This document shows, piece after piece, positions 34,195-45,214 of a stretch of DNA of 64,000 nt (the first letter of the stretch is position 1; each line of letters opens with the position of its first letter). Position numbers and translations under genes: made by a program. The notes beneath the pieces are model-generated. The model was not told where the DNA came from. It made no database searches and was given only the letters and a program-made list of their open reading frames with translations. Where the stretch lies: the NCBI RefSeq assembly GCF_910594005.1, contig NC_057828.1, forward strand, positions 5,282,235-5,346,234, in the 5' to 3' direction. The DNA is from Cervus elaphus (taxonomy: Eukaryota > Chordata > Mammalia > Artiodactyla > Cervidae).

Positions 34195-36178
34195 TCATAA
34201 GGAACTTTTTTTTTTTTTAAAGAAAGAATATATTTGAACCATATAAACAAACAAAAAGGTATTACATAAGAAAAATAATGTAACAATTTATGTAAGTACC
34301 TAACATATGAGCATGCTCTTACATCTAAAACAAAAAATAAAAAGGTAACATTGGTACTATATATATATATTTGACAAGTGTGCATTAAAGAATTCTCTAA
34401 TATAAAACATTTAAAATGTGGAGAATATTTTGCCAAGACACAGAAAACAACTGTTAAGATAGGCACACCCACAATTCTTATAAAAACATGCTTATGGAAG
34501 ATAAAATTGATCTGAGCATTCATTTCTCAGATGCAAAGAAGCTATAAAACTGTAAATCACTGGATATTGCCTCCCACTTTTGCACTGTTTGAGTTTCAAC
34601 ACTGATTAGTATAAATTATGAATTACACAATTAGTTTTATTTTTAAAATTTTAGTGTTTCTGCCAAGGTTCCATATAAAATGCATCTATTTAGTATGAAT
34701 ACTTAAAACAGCAACACCATTTGTATAAAAGTTAACTTTCTAATTTTTTTTTAAAGCACTATTGTTTAGAAAATGGTTATTATAAAAAATAGTGCTCTGG
34801 AAAATCTGAAACTACCAATCAATATGCTCCATCAACCATAAGTAGATCTAATAAGCCCTAACTAAAAAGAACACAAATGTAAAAAGCTGATAAATTTAAA
34901 GATTATAAAATTGGTTTATTGTAAAAGCAATTCAAGAATACCCAGTTAAAATCTTATTCCAATGCCACCCAATACAACCAAGAAGCAGTTAAACACTTTT
35001 ACATTAGGAACAAGGACAAAAAACAAGAAAGACCACATCAAGGCTGTGATTCAAACTCAGAAAGAGAAAGGCTTAGGTCTCCTTCAGGTCAGTACAATGG
35101 GTACAATTAGGTCAACGCACCACGTCCTCCAGGCACCATGGTGCTGCTACAACACTGAGGTATAACTGGGTAAATCCAAGTTGAGGGGGAATGAAGAACT
35201 CCATATTTTTGTTTTGTGGGTGTACTTAAGTGATTGAAATTTTAGGAACAACTGCCTTTAATGACAGCAATATGCAAGACAAGTTTTTTATTGACGAAAA
35301 AGAAGCTTATAAAGTTCTCTATCAAGGTCCCACTAAATCTTCACAACCCCCCTCCCATTTTCCCACCCTCTCCCCTAATCTAAAGCTACTCTGCTGATAT
35401 ATGAGATTTTCATTTGTGGCTTAATGGCAAATTGTAGGCACTCCTTCTAAGTAGATTTGATCTTCTGCATATAAAAAAGCCAACATGCTGTATCATCCAT
35501 CCATAAACTCAAATATGCGTTCTAGGCAGAATTTCATTATTCCTCTTAAAAAAAAAAAAAAAATCAATACATCTATCAGCACAGTGGCCATTTCCCCCCA
35601 GACTTAATTCAAGATTTAATCTTTCTGCTGTTTTAATAATAGCCTTAGAGTCAATTATTATGAATGATCGGCCTATGAATCAATATATATATAACATGAC
35701 TGCATTTTGAGCACTGAAATTACCTAATATAAAACTTCCAACTTTTGCAATCCTCTAAACTGAAGGGTCAAAATACTTATATTTTGTAATCAGAAAAAAA
35801 AACCCACCTGTTTTCCTAAGCTGAGGCTTTTCATAGCAGTTTTAGCCAGGAAAAGAGAGATTTTATGTCTTATAAACACTTGAAAATAAGGGCTTATTCT
35901 ATAAACATTGAAAGACCCTTAACGCAGAGGTGCTAGTTGATGCCACTATAATTCACAAGCAAGTATTACTTCATAGCTTATATTGAAGGGTTGATTCATG
36001 CTCATTTTGTTCCTTTAAAAATACTCTTCAGAAAAATTATTACTCCTGTAGACACATACTCTAGTTATATCTCTTCCAGTAAAAATAAAAGTATAATCAT
36101 GATAGCTCAGATACCTTAGTTATCAGTTTTCTAAGTATGGGACTTTCTAAGTACGGGCAGATGTAAGAATGCAGATTC
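34195..36178 (-). pseudogene. Possible retroposed 3'UTR (processed retrocopy), parent unknown
   Basis: Two kilobases free of recognisable repeats. A poly(T) run at about 34207-34220 would be the poly(A) tail of a minus-strand insertion. Reading that strand, the sequence is AU-rich with AATAAA motifs near 35290 and 34918, like a long mammalian 3'UTR, and has no coding frame. The parent gene is not identified. It could equally be plain single-copy DNA with a chance T-run. Confidence 0.35.
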
Positions 36179-36634
36179 ATAAAAATTTATCCTGAAAATA
36201 TCTCTCTGAAAGTTTGTTTTGCTATTTTTTTTTCCCCCAGGGCACAAAATACCTACTTCCTGATCTCCATGTTTAATTCCTTACAGGACGTGTTGAAGTT
36301 CAGTGACTGAGTGGCTCATGAGTTAAATTCTTGTAGAACTGATACTGAAAACTGGGTGCACTGGTGCCAAATCAAATCTTGGAGACAGAGTTTTGGGTGA
36401 AGTAGAAAATACTAGGTTTATAGCTTTTCCAGGCAAAGGGGGACATAGCAGTTCATGCCCTCAAAACCCTGTCCCCAGAAATTGTGAGATGATAAATATT
36501 TGTTGTTTTAAGTCAATAAATGGTAGCAATAGGCAACTAATACAATATCCACGTTACCCCATTGTTACAATAGAAAGAAAACAACAACTCTGTGTCCCAA
36601 CCTCTGTGCAATTGTTTTTTCACATCAGGTTGAT

Positions 36635-36640
36635 TTTATT
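36635..36640 (-). terminator. Poly(A) signal of right gene copy
   Basis: AATAAA on the minus strand, mirror of the left signal. Confidence 0.6.
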
Positions 36641-36753
36641 TGACTTTCGTTATTAATGTATGCTGTTGGTATAAGAGTCAATGTCTGTACTGTTGGCCAT
36701 GTCTCAGCGAGAGCCATCCAAAGATTTCTGAGGTCTCTAGCTGTGCTCTGAAG

Positions 36754-37098
36754 TCACTGGCTGCCCACTGGTCCAGCTGGAACGGCAGGGCTCTCCATGG
36801 TCTCTGTGACCTCCTTTGGTTGGTCCTGACTCAGCTCTTCGCTCACCTTGGAACACCGGCTACAGAACTTTGAACCTCTGGTTTTCTTACGTTTCTTAGA
36901 GGTGGGAGATGTCTGAGAAGCTTTCTTGGCCACCTTTTCTTGAATGCGCTTATTCACCCTCACGGTTACCCTGGCCACCTTGACACTTCTTTTGGACCTT
37001 GGTTGATAGGAGGTCTTCATCTTTTCATCCTGGGTATCTGGAGTTGCCCGTTCCATAACTGCTCTAGAGCTTTGTGACGTCCCAGTCACTTTAGTCAT
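36754..37098 (-). CDS. Unknown 114-aa basic/acidic nuclear-type protein, right palindrome copy
   Basis: Inverted second copy of the gene at 13172-13516, in outer arm A'. By line-by-line reading the 345-base CDS has no difference from the left copy, although flanking DNA on both sides differs by about 2%. TATA box, leader, stop and poly(A) signal are all conserved. The first differences are in the 3'UTR (a C/T change about 50 bases past the stop) and upstream of the TATA box, where a short stretch near the CCAAT-like site has several changes and a 2-base length difference. The encoded protein is therefore identical: basic residues 26-84, KKRKK at 68-72, CSRC at 79-82, acidic Gln-rich tail. The copies diverge from each other in the sense that each reads toward the palindrome centre. 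Both could be transcribed. Function unknown; likely a multicopy germline gene. Confidence 0.72.
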   Translation of the reverse strand: MTKVTGTSQSSRAVMERATPDTQDEKMKTSYQPRSKRSVKVARVTVRVNKRIQEKVAKKASQTSPTSKKRKKTRGSKFCSRCSKVSEELSQDQPKEVTETMESPAVPAGPVGSQ

Positions 37099-37119
37099 TT
37101 TGAAGGCTCCCAGTGGTCT

Positions 37120-37240
37120 GCTCCAGAGCCCCTGAGCACCCCTATATATACCCCTCCCCAGGGGGCCAGACTCTTATATGCTTTGAGGTCAGCAAGTCAC
37201 TTCGCCAGCCAATGGTGGCCCTGGATGAGACTTGACATCA
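37120..37240 (-). promoter_or_regulatory. Promoter of right gene copy: CRE-like, inverted CCAAT, TATA
   Basis: Mirror of the left promoter: TATA box at 37143-37150, inverted CCAAT near 37209, CRE-like TGATGTCA (reverse complement at 37233-37240). The 30 bases just upstream of the TATA differ from the left copy by a few substitutions and a 2-base insertion, but every recognisable element is intact. Confidence 0.58.
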
Positions 37241-38453
37241 CAAAGCCCTATCCTGACACCTCTAGGGGAGGATGGGAAGCAACTTTGATGTTTCAGTGGG
37301 AGAAATGAGGCATTCTCAATGCCCCTAAAGAGCCCTCCAAACTCACCTTGCCATCCTCATCTCTCTAAGTCAACTCCGATGGATCACATGGCAGGGAGTG
37401 TGCCTCCTCCAATCCTTGCCCCGCAGCCACAGTATCCAGGGTTTCATTCTGTTCTCACTCACCTTTCACCGTTATCTAGTTTTTGCTATCTTGCCTAAAA
37501 CCCTTCCATGGTAATTAGGCTGTATTTAAGTGTCCATGGGAATGAGAATCATCCCACTTTCCTCCTACAAGGTGGCCTTAATGCACACTGAAGGTCATTT
37601 AATTCTGGCCACCTCCCAGAAACCTTTTCCATCCCACCTCCTTGTCTCTGTGTTCACATAGCTCTCCTCAGTTCTCTAGTTTCCAGTCTGAAAGCCCTGA
37701 CTTCAGGCTGTGAGGCTTCATCGAATACACTTTCTCTTGCCCCACTTGCAACTGTCTTGTTTCAAGTCTAGGACTCGCAGTCACCCCACTAGGGGTACTA
37801 CCTAGACTTGCGTTTTAACAGGGTGATGGGGATGAGGCAGATAAATGCCTGCTTTGGGTTGTGCTGGGTGAGCCCAGGCAGGAAATGAGAACCTGACACT
37901 GATTAGTATTCCCAGGAAGGGACGGAGCTTGCCCAGAGGTGCGTGAGCCTCCTGTGCAAAGGTCTTCTCAACACGTGCCCTCACAAATCTTTTTTTCTCC
38001 TCTTGTTTACCTGCTGTCGCCTCCATGGGAACTTACTCACAGTCGAGACCATGGTGGAATTCATTTCCATGAAGAGCTACCACAAGCTTCCAGCTTCTTG
38101 AAGGAGACACTGAGGAAATCGTGTCCTGCCCATCTAGTTCCCGAGGTCTCTCATTGAGGTTGTTGGCTCTGGAGGAAAGGGGAGTGAGTTGTGTACTTCA
38201 CTGCAGTCCTTGTGTTCCTAGGGAGTAGAAGGGTCAGCCAGCCTGAGGTGTGCCCCTGGGGACACAGTTTTTTGGCTTAGTGGCTCTTGTTGTGTTTCCT
38301 GTGAATTTCTCACTTCCCAGTACCCACTGATTCTTATTCATGCAGGATGCATCACAGTGCTTAAAATTTAAGAGGTAGAACAGAGCACCAAAGCAAGCCC
38401 AAAGATGCCTCTCAAAATTTTTAGAACAAGGAACCTAAAACCTTGCCTCGAAG

Positions 38454-38471
38454 ATCCTGGACAAGCCCCCA
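38454..38471 (-). other. Retroviral primer-binding site, right copy
   Basis: Reverse complement gives the same tRNA-Pro-type 18-mer as 11801-11818. Confidence 0.75.
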
Positions 38472-38474
38472 AGA

Positions 38475-39065
38475 TGATAGCCTATGGAGAATGATGTCTG
38501 ATTCATGATCTCTGCAGAAGAAGATTTAGCTTCGGGACCAGGGACCAGGCTTGATCATGAGCTTTTGTGTAGCAGAGTTTTATTAAAGTGAAAAGAGAAC
38601 AGAGAAAGCTTCTGACATGGACATCAGAAGGGAGACAAAGAGTGCCCCCCTCTGCTATTTAGTGAGGAGTTTTATAGCAGTGGTTCAAAGACAGGGTTGC
38701 TGATAAGGATCAGGGTGTGTGTAGGGCTTGCACTCCTTTAATCCGGTCTACGGTGGCCTCCTCATGAGCTTTCTGTGGACCTAGAGGTTATCAAACTGTG
38801 ACCTCTCTGGAATGAAGAATGTTTCATCCAGAAGTTAACATCTTCCATTTGTTGGGGGTTTTAGTTCTGCAGAACTCAAAGCTGTTATGTACTTAAGTTG
38901 AGGGGGAGCTAGGACTCTGCCCCAAGGCTGCACTATTATTTCTTGAGTGATTCTCCTTTGTCTCTTCATTCCCTCCTTTTCCTGACTAGCAGCTGTTTGA
39001 ACATGCCCTTTCTTACTTAGGAAAGTTCATGGAGGCTGGTGTATTCCCTACAAACAAGAAATGGG
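38475..39065 (-). mobile_element. Gammaretrovirus-type (ERV1) LTR, right copy
   Basis: Mirror of 11205-11797 with TATA-like and AATAAA signals kept. It lies 1.35 kb upstream of, and in the same direction as, the right gene copy. Confidence 0.7.
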
Positions 39066-39819
39066 AGTCACAGAAAGGCTTTTGCACCCAGGAGCCTCAC
39101 AGTGTCCTGCTCAGTTTCAGAATTAGGTAATGAATTAGTGTATCTGTTAATCTGGTTATTGATTCATATCCTTTAATACCCTTTGTAATAAATTGGTAAT
39201 CTAGTGAGTTAACTAGTTTCTTGAGTCCTGTGAGCTGCCTCTAACAAATTAATCAAACCCAAGAAGGGATCTGTGAGAGCTATGATTTATAACCAGAAGC
39301 ACGTTGTGGTTGGCATTGAAATGGCGGTGGTCTTGTAGGACTCAGTCCTTAACCTGTGGGATCTGATGCTATTTCAATGTAGATATTGTCAGAATTGAGT
39401 TGAATTGTAGGACACCCAGGAAAAACTCCCCACATCCTGTAACTCGTGATCAGAACGGTTGACTCCACTGCTTGAGAGACATGCATTCTACCAATACTCT
39501 CCACTTTTGACTTGATGAGGAAGGGCAGACTGAAGAAAAAATTATGGATTTCCCTTTTTTCCCCTTTCTTGCTTTGCAATTTTTTCAATGCGGTGGGGAG
39601 GGGAGCAGCATTTCCTTCCCACCTGCTCATTTTCTTGGCTGGCCTAAGTGATGTAAGACAGATTAACAGGAGGAAAAAAAAAATACACAAAAGTTTAATA
39701 ACTTGTATACATAGGAGAGACCTTGGAAAACTGAGTAGCTGTCCAAAAAGGATGGAAATCTACACCTTAAATACTATTGAGGTAGAAATTGCTAGGCAGT
39801 CAGTGTAGGGTTGGGGCCT
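39066..39819 (-). mobile_element. LTR-like remnants (right arm)
   Basis: Mirror of 10442-11200 with scattered substitutions. Confidence 0.35.
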
Positions 39820-40300
39820 CAGTTCAGTTGCTCAGTCGTGTCTGACTCTTTGAGACCCCATGGACTGCAGCATGCCAGGCCTCCCTATCCATCACCAACT
39901 CCCAGAGTTTACTCAAACCCATGTCCATTGAGTCGGTGATGCCATCCAACCATCTCATCCTCTGTTGTCCCCTTCTCCTCTTGCCTTCAATCTTTCCCAG
40001 CATCAGGGTCTTTTCCAATGAGTCAGTTCTTTACATCAGGTGGCCAAAGTATTGTAGTTTCAGCTTCAGCATCAGTCCTTCCAATGAATATTCAGGACTG
40101 ATTTCCTTTAGGGTGGACTGGTTGGATCTCCTTGCAATCCAAGAGACTCTCAAGAGTCTTCTCCAACACCACAGTTTAAAAGCATCAATTCTTCAGTGTT
40201 CAGCTTTCTTTATAGTCCAACTCTCACATTCATACACGACCACTGGAAAAACCATAGCCTTGACTAGACGGACCTTTGTTGGCAAAGTAATTGTTGTGGT
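39820..40300 (-). mobile_element. BovB 3' fragment (right arm)
   Basis: Mirror of 9966-10441, with a few substitutions. Confidence 0.9.
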
Positions 40301-40309
40301 CTAGATTCT

Positions 40310-40920
40310 TTTTTTAATTGTAGATTTTAAGTCCAACTTACTCCCTCACATAAGTGTCTCGCTCCACTAACTTATAGCGGTACTTTTTGTTCTAGTTCCC
40401 AGGCATTCAGAGGAATGCCTCCTTGGCCTGAGGCTCATAAAGCATCCAGGCCCCGGACAAGAAAATCAGTAACTGCAGTCCAACTTATCAACCAAAAAGC
40501 ACGAGATGGGGGACTAATTCTTAAACATACGTCTGATCCTTAAACAGCCTGAGGTCATGAGAAAAGGTCATAGGCTGATGACTCAATGTCTATGAATACT
40601 CAAGGACTGGGGGATCAAAGAAAGCCATAAAAATGACAAAGTGGACATTGCAGCATTTAAAATGATTGGTCAAAAATTACATACATCAGGGCCCCGAGCC
40701 AACCAAAAGTGAACAGATCAATACTGGTAAAGATAAAAACTGTTGTGATTCTCACCTTTGGGGGCATTTCACCCCCTCTCAGTGTCTATGCTGAGAACTT
40801 TGTATCTCTATCCTTTAAGATAAACTCTGCCTGTGTGAGTGTTTGCATGTTTGTGAAGTTCATTCTTTGGCTCCATGAACCGGAACTTGGTTTCATCTTG
40901 TACCTTTAGCTAAAGACAAA
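40310..40920 (+). mobile_element. Solo LTR, betaretrovirus-like end (right arm)
   Basis: Mirror of 9340-9955. U5-like end at about 40860-40905. Confidence 0.5.
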
Positions 40921-41194
40921 GGACGTGGTGGAGAGCCAGTTACAGGCAGATACCAGGAAAAGCACAGTAAGCAAGGGTAAGGTTGCTATGCAGATTCGAG
41001 TTGTTGCCTTCTCCAGTGACACAGGTTTCAAAAGTTTAGACATCCTCCCTCCTCCTGGTACAGTGAGGGAGACACCCTTACAAGTGGAGAGTTTCCTTAT
41101 AAATGCAAATGTCTCTTATAAAAGGTAAATTTTGCTCAGTTCTCAGAGCTTCTGCTGTGTCTGTAGTTTCTTTAACCAGTTTAAAATAATCCTT

Positions 41195-41460
41195 AAGGGA
41201 CTTCCCTGGGGGTCCAGTGGTTAAGAATCTGCCTGCCAGTTCAGGGGACACAGGTTTGATCCCTGGTTTGGGAAGATTCCGCATGCTGCAGGGCACCTAA
41301 ACCTGTGCGCCACAACCACTGAAACTCTGCAACAGAAGCCGCCACAAGAAGCCTCACTAGCCCCTCACCACCACCAGAGAAGGCGCGCATGCAGCAATGA
41401 AGACCTGGTGCTGCCAGAAATAAATAATTACATTTTTAAAGAATTAAAAATATAAAGTAA
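41195..41460 (+). mobile_element. tRNA-derived SINE (right arm)
   Basis: Starts GGGACTTCCCTGGGGGTCCA, then the head and body of the ruminant SINE. Mirror of 8800-9065. The distal part has diverged around 41300-41330. Confidence 0.82.
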
Positions 41461-41474
41461 CCCTTATGGAGGGG

Positions 41475-42380
41475 TAGAGACCAGATGGCAGAGTGGGAAG
41501 GCAAGGAGTCCAGAAGGAACTCCTGAGGGACTGGGTAGAGGATGGCGGGGGAGTGAAGGGGAAGGGGAAGTGGGGCCAATGGGGCTGGGGCCCTGAGGGG
41601 CACCCGCGATGTCCAATGCCTGGAGAGGCACAACTCCACGGGGCCAGTGGGGATGGGGAAAGACCCTTGGGGGCTCTGGCGATCAGAGGCAATGTGGGGA
41701 GCACTTCCCCTGCCCACTGGGCCCCTGGGAGCCGCTGTGGTCTCAGGCCTGATCCTCCATCCTCTGAGGCCCCCCAAGCTTACTTGAACCCTGGGAGCAT
41801 GAGAGGGAGGTGAGGGGGAAGAGCAGACCTGGACTGGAAGGGGCTCTGGTGAGGGCGTTCAGAGGACTGGTGGGACAGAGCTGGCGTCCCCTGCCCACCT
41901 GGCCCTGGGGTGCCTGCGGAGGTCCCAAGCCTGATCCTACACTCCTGGAGCTCAAAGACACACGAGGGGCGCCCCCTGGGCTGCACTGAGCGGCCTGCAC
42001 TCCCAGCCAGAGCCTTTTCTGGCTTTTTATTTTATTTTATTCTTTACTATTTTGGTTCTGTTTAAGCTTCTGGTAGTTGTTTCACTGAAATGTTTAGTTT
42101 TTCTAACATACTTGTTAGTTTTCTAAATTTATTTTATTTTTTTAACCTTTTTTAATGTTCTGCTTCATTTTTTTTTTTTTTTTAGCTATTAGGATTCTGT
42201 TTCACCTTCTAGTGTTTATTTCATTTGTCTTTTCTCCCCCTAACGTAACTGTTAGTTTTTAAATTTTATTTTATTTTTTTATTATTGTTCTACTCTATTT
42301 TTTTTCTTTTTTTTTGCCTTGCTCTGTGGCTTGTGGGATCTTGCTCATGGGCAGGAGGCTGGGCCTGAGCTCCTGTCCTC
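41475..42380. repeat. GC-rich composite plus A-rich block, right copy
   Basis: Mirror of 7867-8785. Frame-shifting differences from the left copy show it is not protein-coding. The T-runs (42166-42183, 42300-42316) correspond to the A-runs on the left. Confidence 0.55.
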
Positions 42381-42384
42381 AAGC

Positions 42385-44223
42385 TCTTCCAAAAAATTGC
42401 AGAGGAAGGAACACTCCTAAATTAGTTCTACAAGACCAACATCACTGTGATACCAAAACCAGACAAAGATATCACAAAAAAAGAAAATTACAGGCAAATA
42501 TCACTGATGAACATAGACACAGAAATCCTCAACAAAATACTAGTGAACAGAATCCAACACACCAAAGGATCATTCACCATGATCAAGTAGGATTTATCCC
42601 AGTGATGCAAGGATTCTTCAGTATATGCAAGTCAGTCAATGTGATAAACCATTTTAACAAATTGAAAGATAAAAACACGTGATCATCTGCAGTCACAGAG
42701 AAAGCTTTTGACAAAATGGAACACCCATTTATGATAAAAACTCCAGAAAGTGAGCATAGAGGGAACTTAATGTAATAAAGACCATGTATGACAAAACCAC
42801 ACCAAACATCATTCACAATGGTGAAAAACTGAAAGCATTTCACCTAAGATTAAGAAAAAGACAAGGATGTTCACTCTCACCACCCTCATTCAACATAGTT
42901 TTGGAAGTGCCACAGTAATCAGAGAAGAAAAAGAAATAAAAGAAATACAATTTGGAAGAGAAGAAGTAAAACTGTCACTGCAGATGACATGATACTATCC
43001 ATAGAAATTCTAAAGATGCCACCAGAAAACTTCTAGAGCTCATCAAGGAATTTGATAAGGTTTCAGGAGACAAAATTAATGCACAGAAATCTCTTGCATT
43101 CTTGTGCACTAACAACAAAAGAGCAGAAAGAGAGAAAAAAATTCCATTTACCATCACAACATAAAGAATAAAATACCGAGAAATAAACCTGCTTAATGAG
43201 GCAGAAAACAGTGCTGAAGGAAATTAAAGATGACACAAACAGATGAAGAAATATACCGTGTTCTTCAACTGAAAGACTCAGTATTGTGAAAATGAATATA
43301 CTACCCAAAGCAACCTGCTGACTCAATGCAATTTCTATCAAATTACTGATGGTTTTCTTCATGGAATTAGAACAAAAAGTTTACAATTTGTATGGAAACA
43401 TAAAAGACCTTGCATAGTCAAAGTAATCTTGAGAAAAAAATGGAGCTGGAGGAATCACGCTCCCTGAATTCAAACTTACTACAAAGCTATAGTAATCAAG
43501 GTAGTATGGTACTGGCACAAAAACAGAAATATGGATCAATGGTACAGGATAGAAAACCCAGAGATAAACCCACACATCCATGGTCACTTAATCTATGACA
43601 AAGGAGGCAAGAATGTACAGTGGAGAAGAGAGAGTCTCTTCAGTAAGTGGTGCTGGGAAATCTGGGCAGCTACATGTTAAAGAATAAAATTAGAACACTT
43701 CCCAACACCATACACAAAAACAAACTCAAAATAGATTAAGGACCTAAACGTAATACCAGACACTATAAAACTCTTAGATGAAAACAACGGAAAAACCCTC
43801 TGACATAAACCACAGCAAGATTTTTTTTTAAGCCACTCCTAGCGTAATGAAAATAAAAACAAAAAATAAAAAATGGGACTTTATTAAGCTTAATACTTTT
43901 TCACAGCAAAAGAAACCATAAGCAATACAAAAAGACAACCCACAGAATGGGACAAAATATTTGCAAACAAAGCAACAGGCAAAGGATTAATCTCCAAAAT
44001 ATACAAACAGCTCATGGAGCTCAATATCAGAAAAACAAAGAGCCCAATAAAAAATGGGCAGAAGACCTAAATGCACCTCTCTCCAAAGCAGACATACAGA
44101 TGGCCAAGAGGCACATGAGAAGATGCTCAACATCAATAATTAATTAGAGAAATGCAAATCAAAACTACAATGAGGTATCACATCACACCAGTCAGAATGG
44201 CCATCATCAAAAAAATCTAAAAA
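42385..44223 (+). mobile_element. L1 LINE, truncated at both ends (right arm)
   Basis: ORF2 region from the RT domain (text corresponding to DQVGFIPVMQGFF near 42580) to the C-terminal part. Ends abruptly at the palindrome edge 44223, where the left L1 continues to its 3'UTR. Many stops. Confidence 0.88.
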
Positions 44224-44574
44224 CAATTACCATAACTACTTTAAAATCTGTGTGATAATTCTAACATCTGGAATCATCTGGCATTAGGTTGGCATTTGTT
44301 AATTGTTCCCACAACTTTTTTTTTTTATGCCAAGTAATTTTGGATTATATGCTAGACATTTTTAATATTATGCTGTTTAATATCTGGGTCCAATTAAAAT
44401 CCTCTGAAGAATGTTTATATAGCAGATAATCAGCACAGTTAGGGTCAAACTGCTAGTTCTGCTTTACTTTCTGTGAGCAGTAGTTTCACTCTTAGTTCAC
44501 TTTTCAAAGACATTACTGTACTGATTTCAGTCTGTCCCATGCAAGCACTGTCCAGTATCAACCCATGACATTCA
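44224..44574. other. Unassigned, old L1-like DNA
   Basis: About 350 AT-rich bases outside the palindrome. Weakly reminiscent of old L1 sequence. No gene. Confidence 0.35.
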
Positions 44575-44577
44575 TAG

Positions 44578-44865
44578 GTTCACACACAGAGTCAGGTGCT
44601 CCCTTCTCCCGCTCACTCCTCCCCATGGGTCCTCTCACACACAGAGTCAGGTGCTCCCTTCTTCTGCTGTCTCCTTCTCGTGAGTCCTCTCACACAGTCA
44701 GGTGCTCCCTTCTCCCGCTCCCTCCTCCCCATAGGTCCTCTCACACACAGAGTCAGGTCTCCCTTCTCCCACTCTCTCCTCCCCGTGAGTCCTCTCACAC
44801 ACAGAGTCAGGTGCTCCCTTCTCCTACTCCCTCCTCCCCGTGGGTCCTCTCACACTCTCAGGCAC
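44578..44865. repeat. Minisatellite, 55-bp unit, about 5 copies
   Basis: Tandem units each start CACACACAGAGTCAGGTG and end near GTCCTCT (starts near 44581, 44636, 44691, 44742, 44796). Unit 3 lacks four bases at its start and unit 4 lacks GC after AGGT. Confidence 0.92.
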
Positions 44866-44909
44866 TCAGAATAACATTTTCTAGTCTCTCTGGCCAGATA
44901 GGATGTGTC

Positions 44910-45180
44910 TATATTTTGGGTGCGCTGAGTCTTTGTTGCTGTGTATGAGCTTTCTTTGGTTGCAATGACTGGGGTCTACTCTCTACTTGCAGTGCACAGG
45001 CTTCTCACTGCAGTGGCTTCTCTTGTTGCAGAGCATGGGCTCTGGGTGCATGGATGCAGTAATGTCACAGACAGGCTTAGTTGCCCCTTGGTATGTGGGA
45101 TCTTCCTGGACCAGGGATGGAAGCTGTGTCTCCTGCATTGGCAGGCAGATTCTTAACCACTGGACTACTGGGGAAGTTCC
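44910..45180 (-). mobile_element. tRNA-derived SINE
   Basis: GTTGCAGAGCATGGGCTC, CAGGCTTAGTTGCCCC and AACCACTGGACTACTGGGGA in the reversed order of the SINE. Confidence 0.82.
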
Positions 45181-45214
45181 AGATAGGATTTTAATTGAAA
45201 TTTTAATTGCCTAC

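Larger units (their letters stand above)
26641..36178. other. 9.5-kb segment present only on the right side of the palindrome
   Basis: The sums of mirrored coordinates jump from 40727 (inner arms) to about 50270 (outer arms), a difference of about 9.54 kb, which is exactly this block. It begins in the middle of a BovB that is continuous on the right and truncated on the left at 14094, so deletion from the left arm is the simplest reading. Confidence 0.85.
36179..44223. repeat. Outer palindrome arm A' (right)
   Basis: Reverse complement of 6017-14093, carrying the second gene copy, the same LTRs, GC-rich composite element and L1 fragment. The L1 stops abruptly at 44223, whereas its left counterpart continues to a normal 3' end. 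Confidence 0.93.

Noticed and set aside
44565..44948. 127-codon frame across a minisatellite
   Set aside because: A repeat-driven frame. Unit lengths vary by non-multiples of three, and no supporting signals exist.
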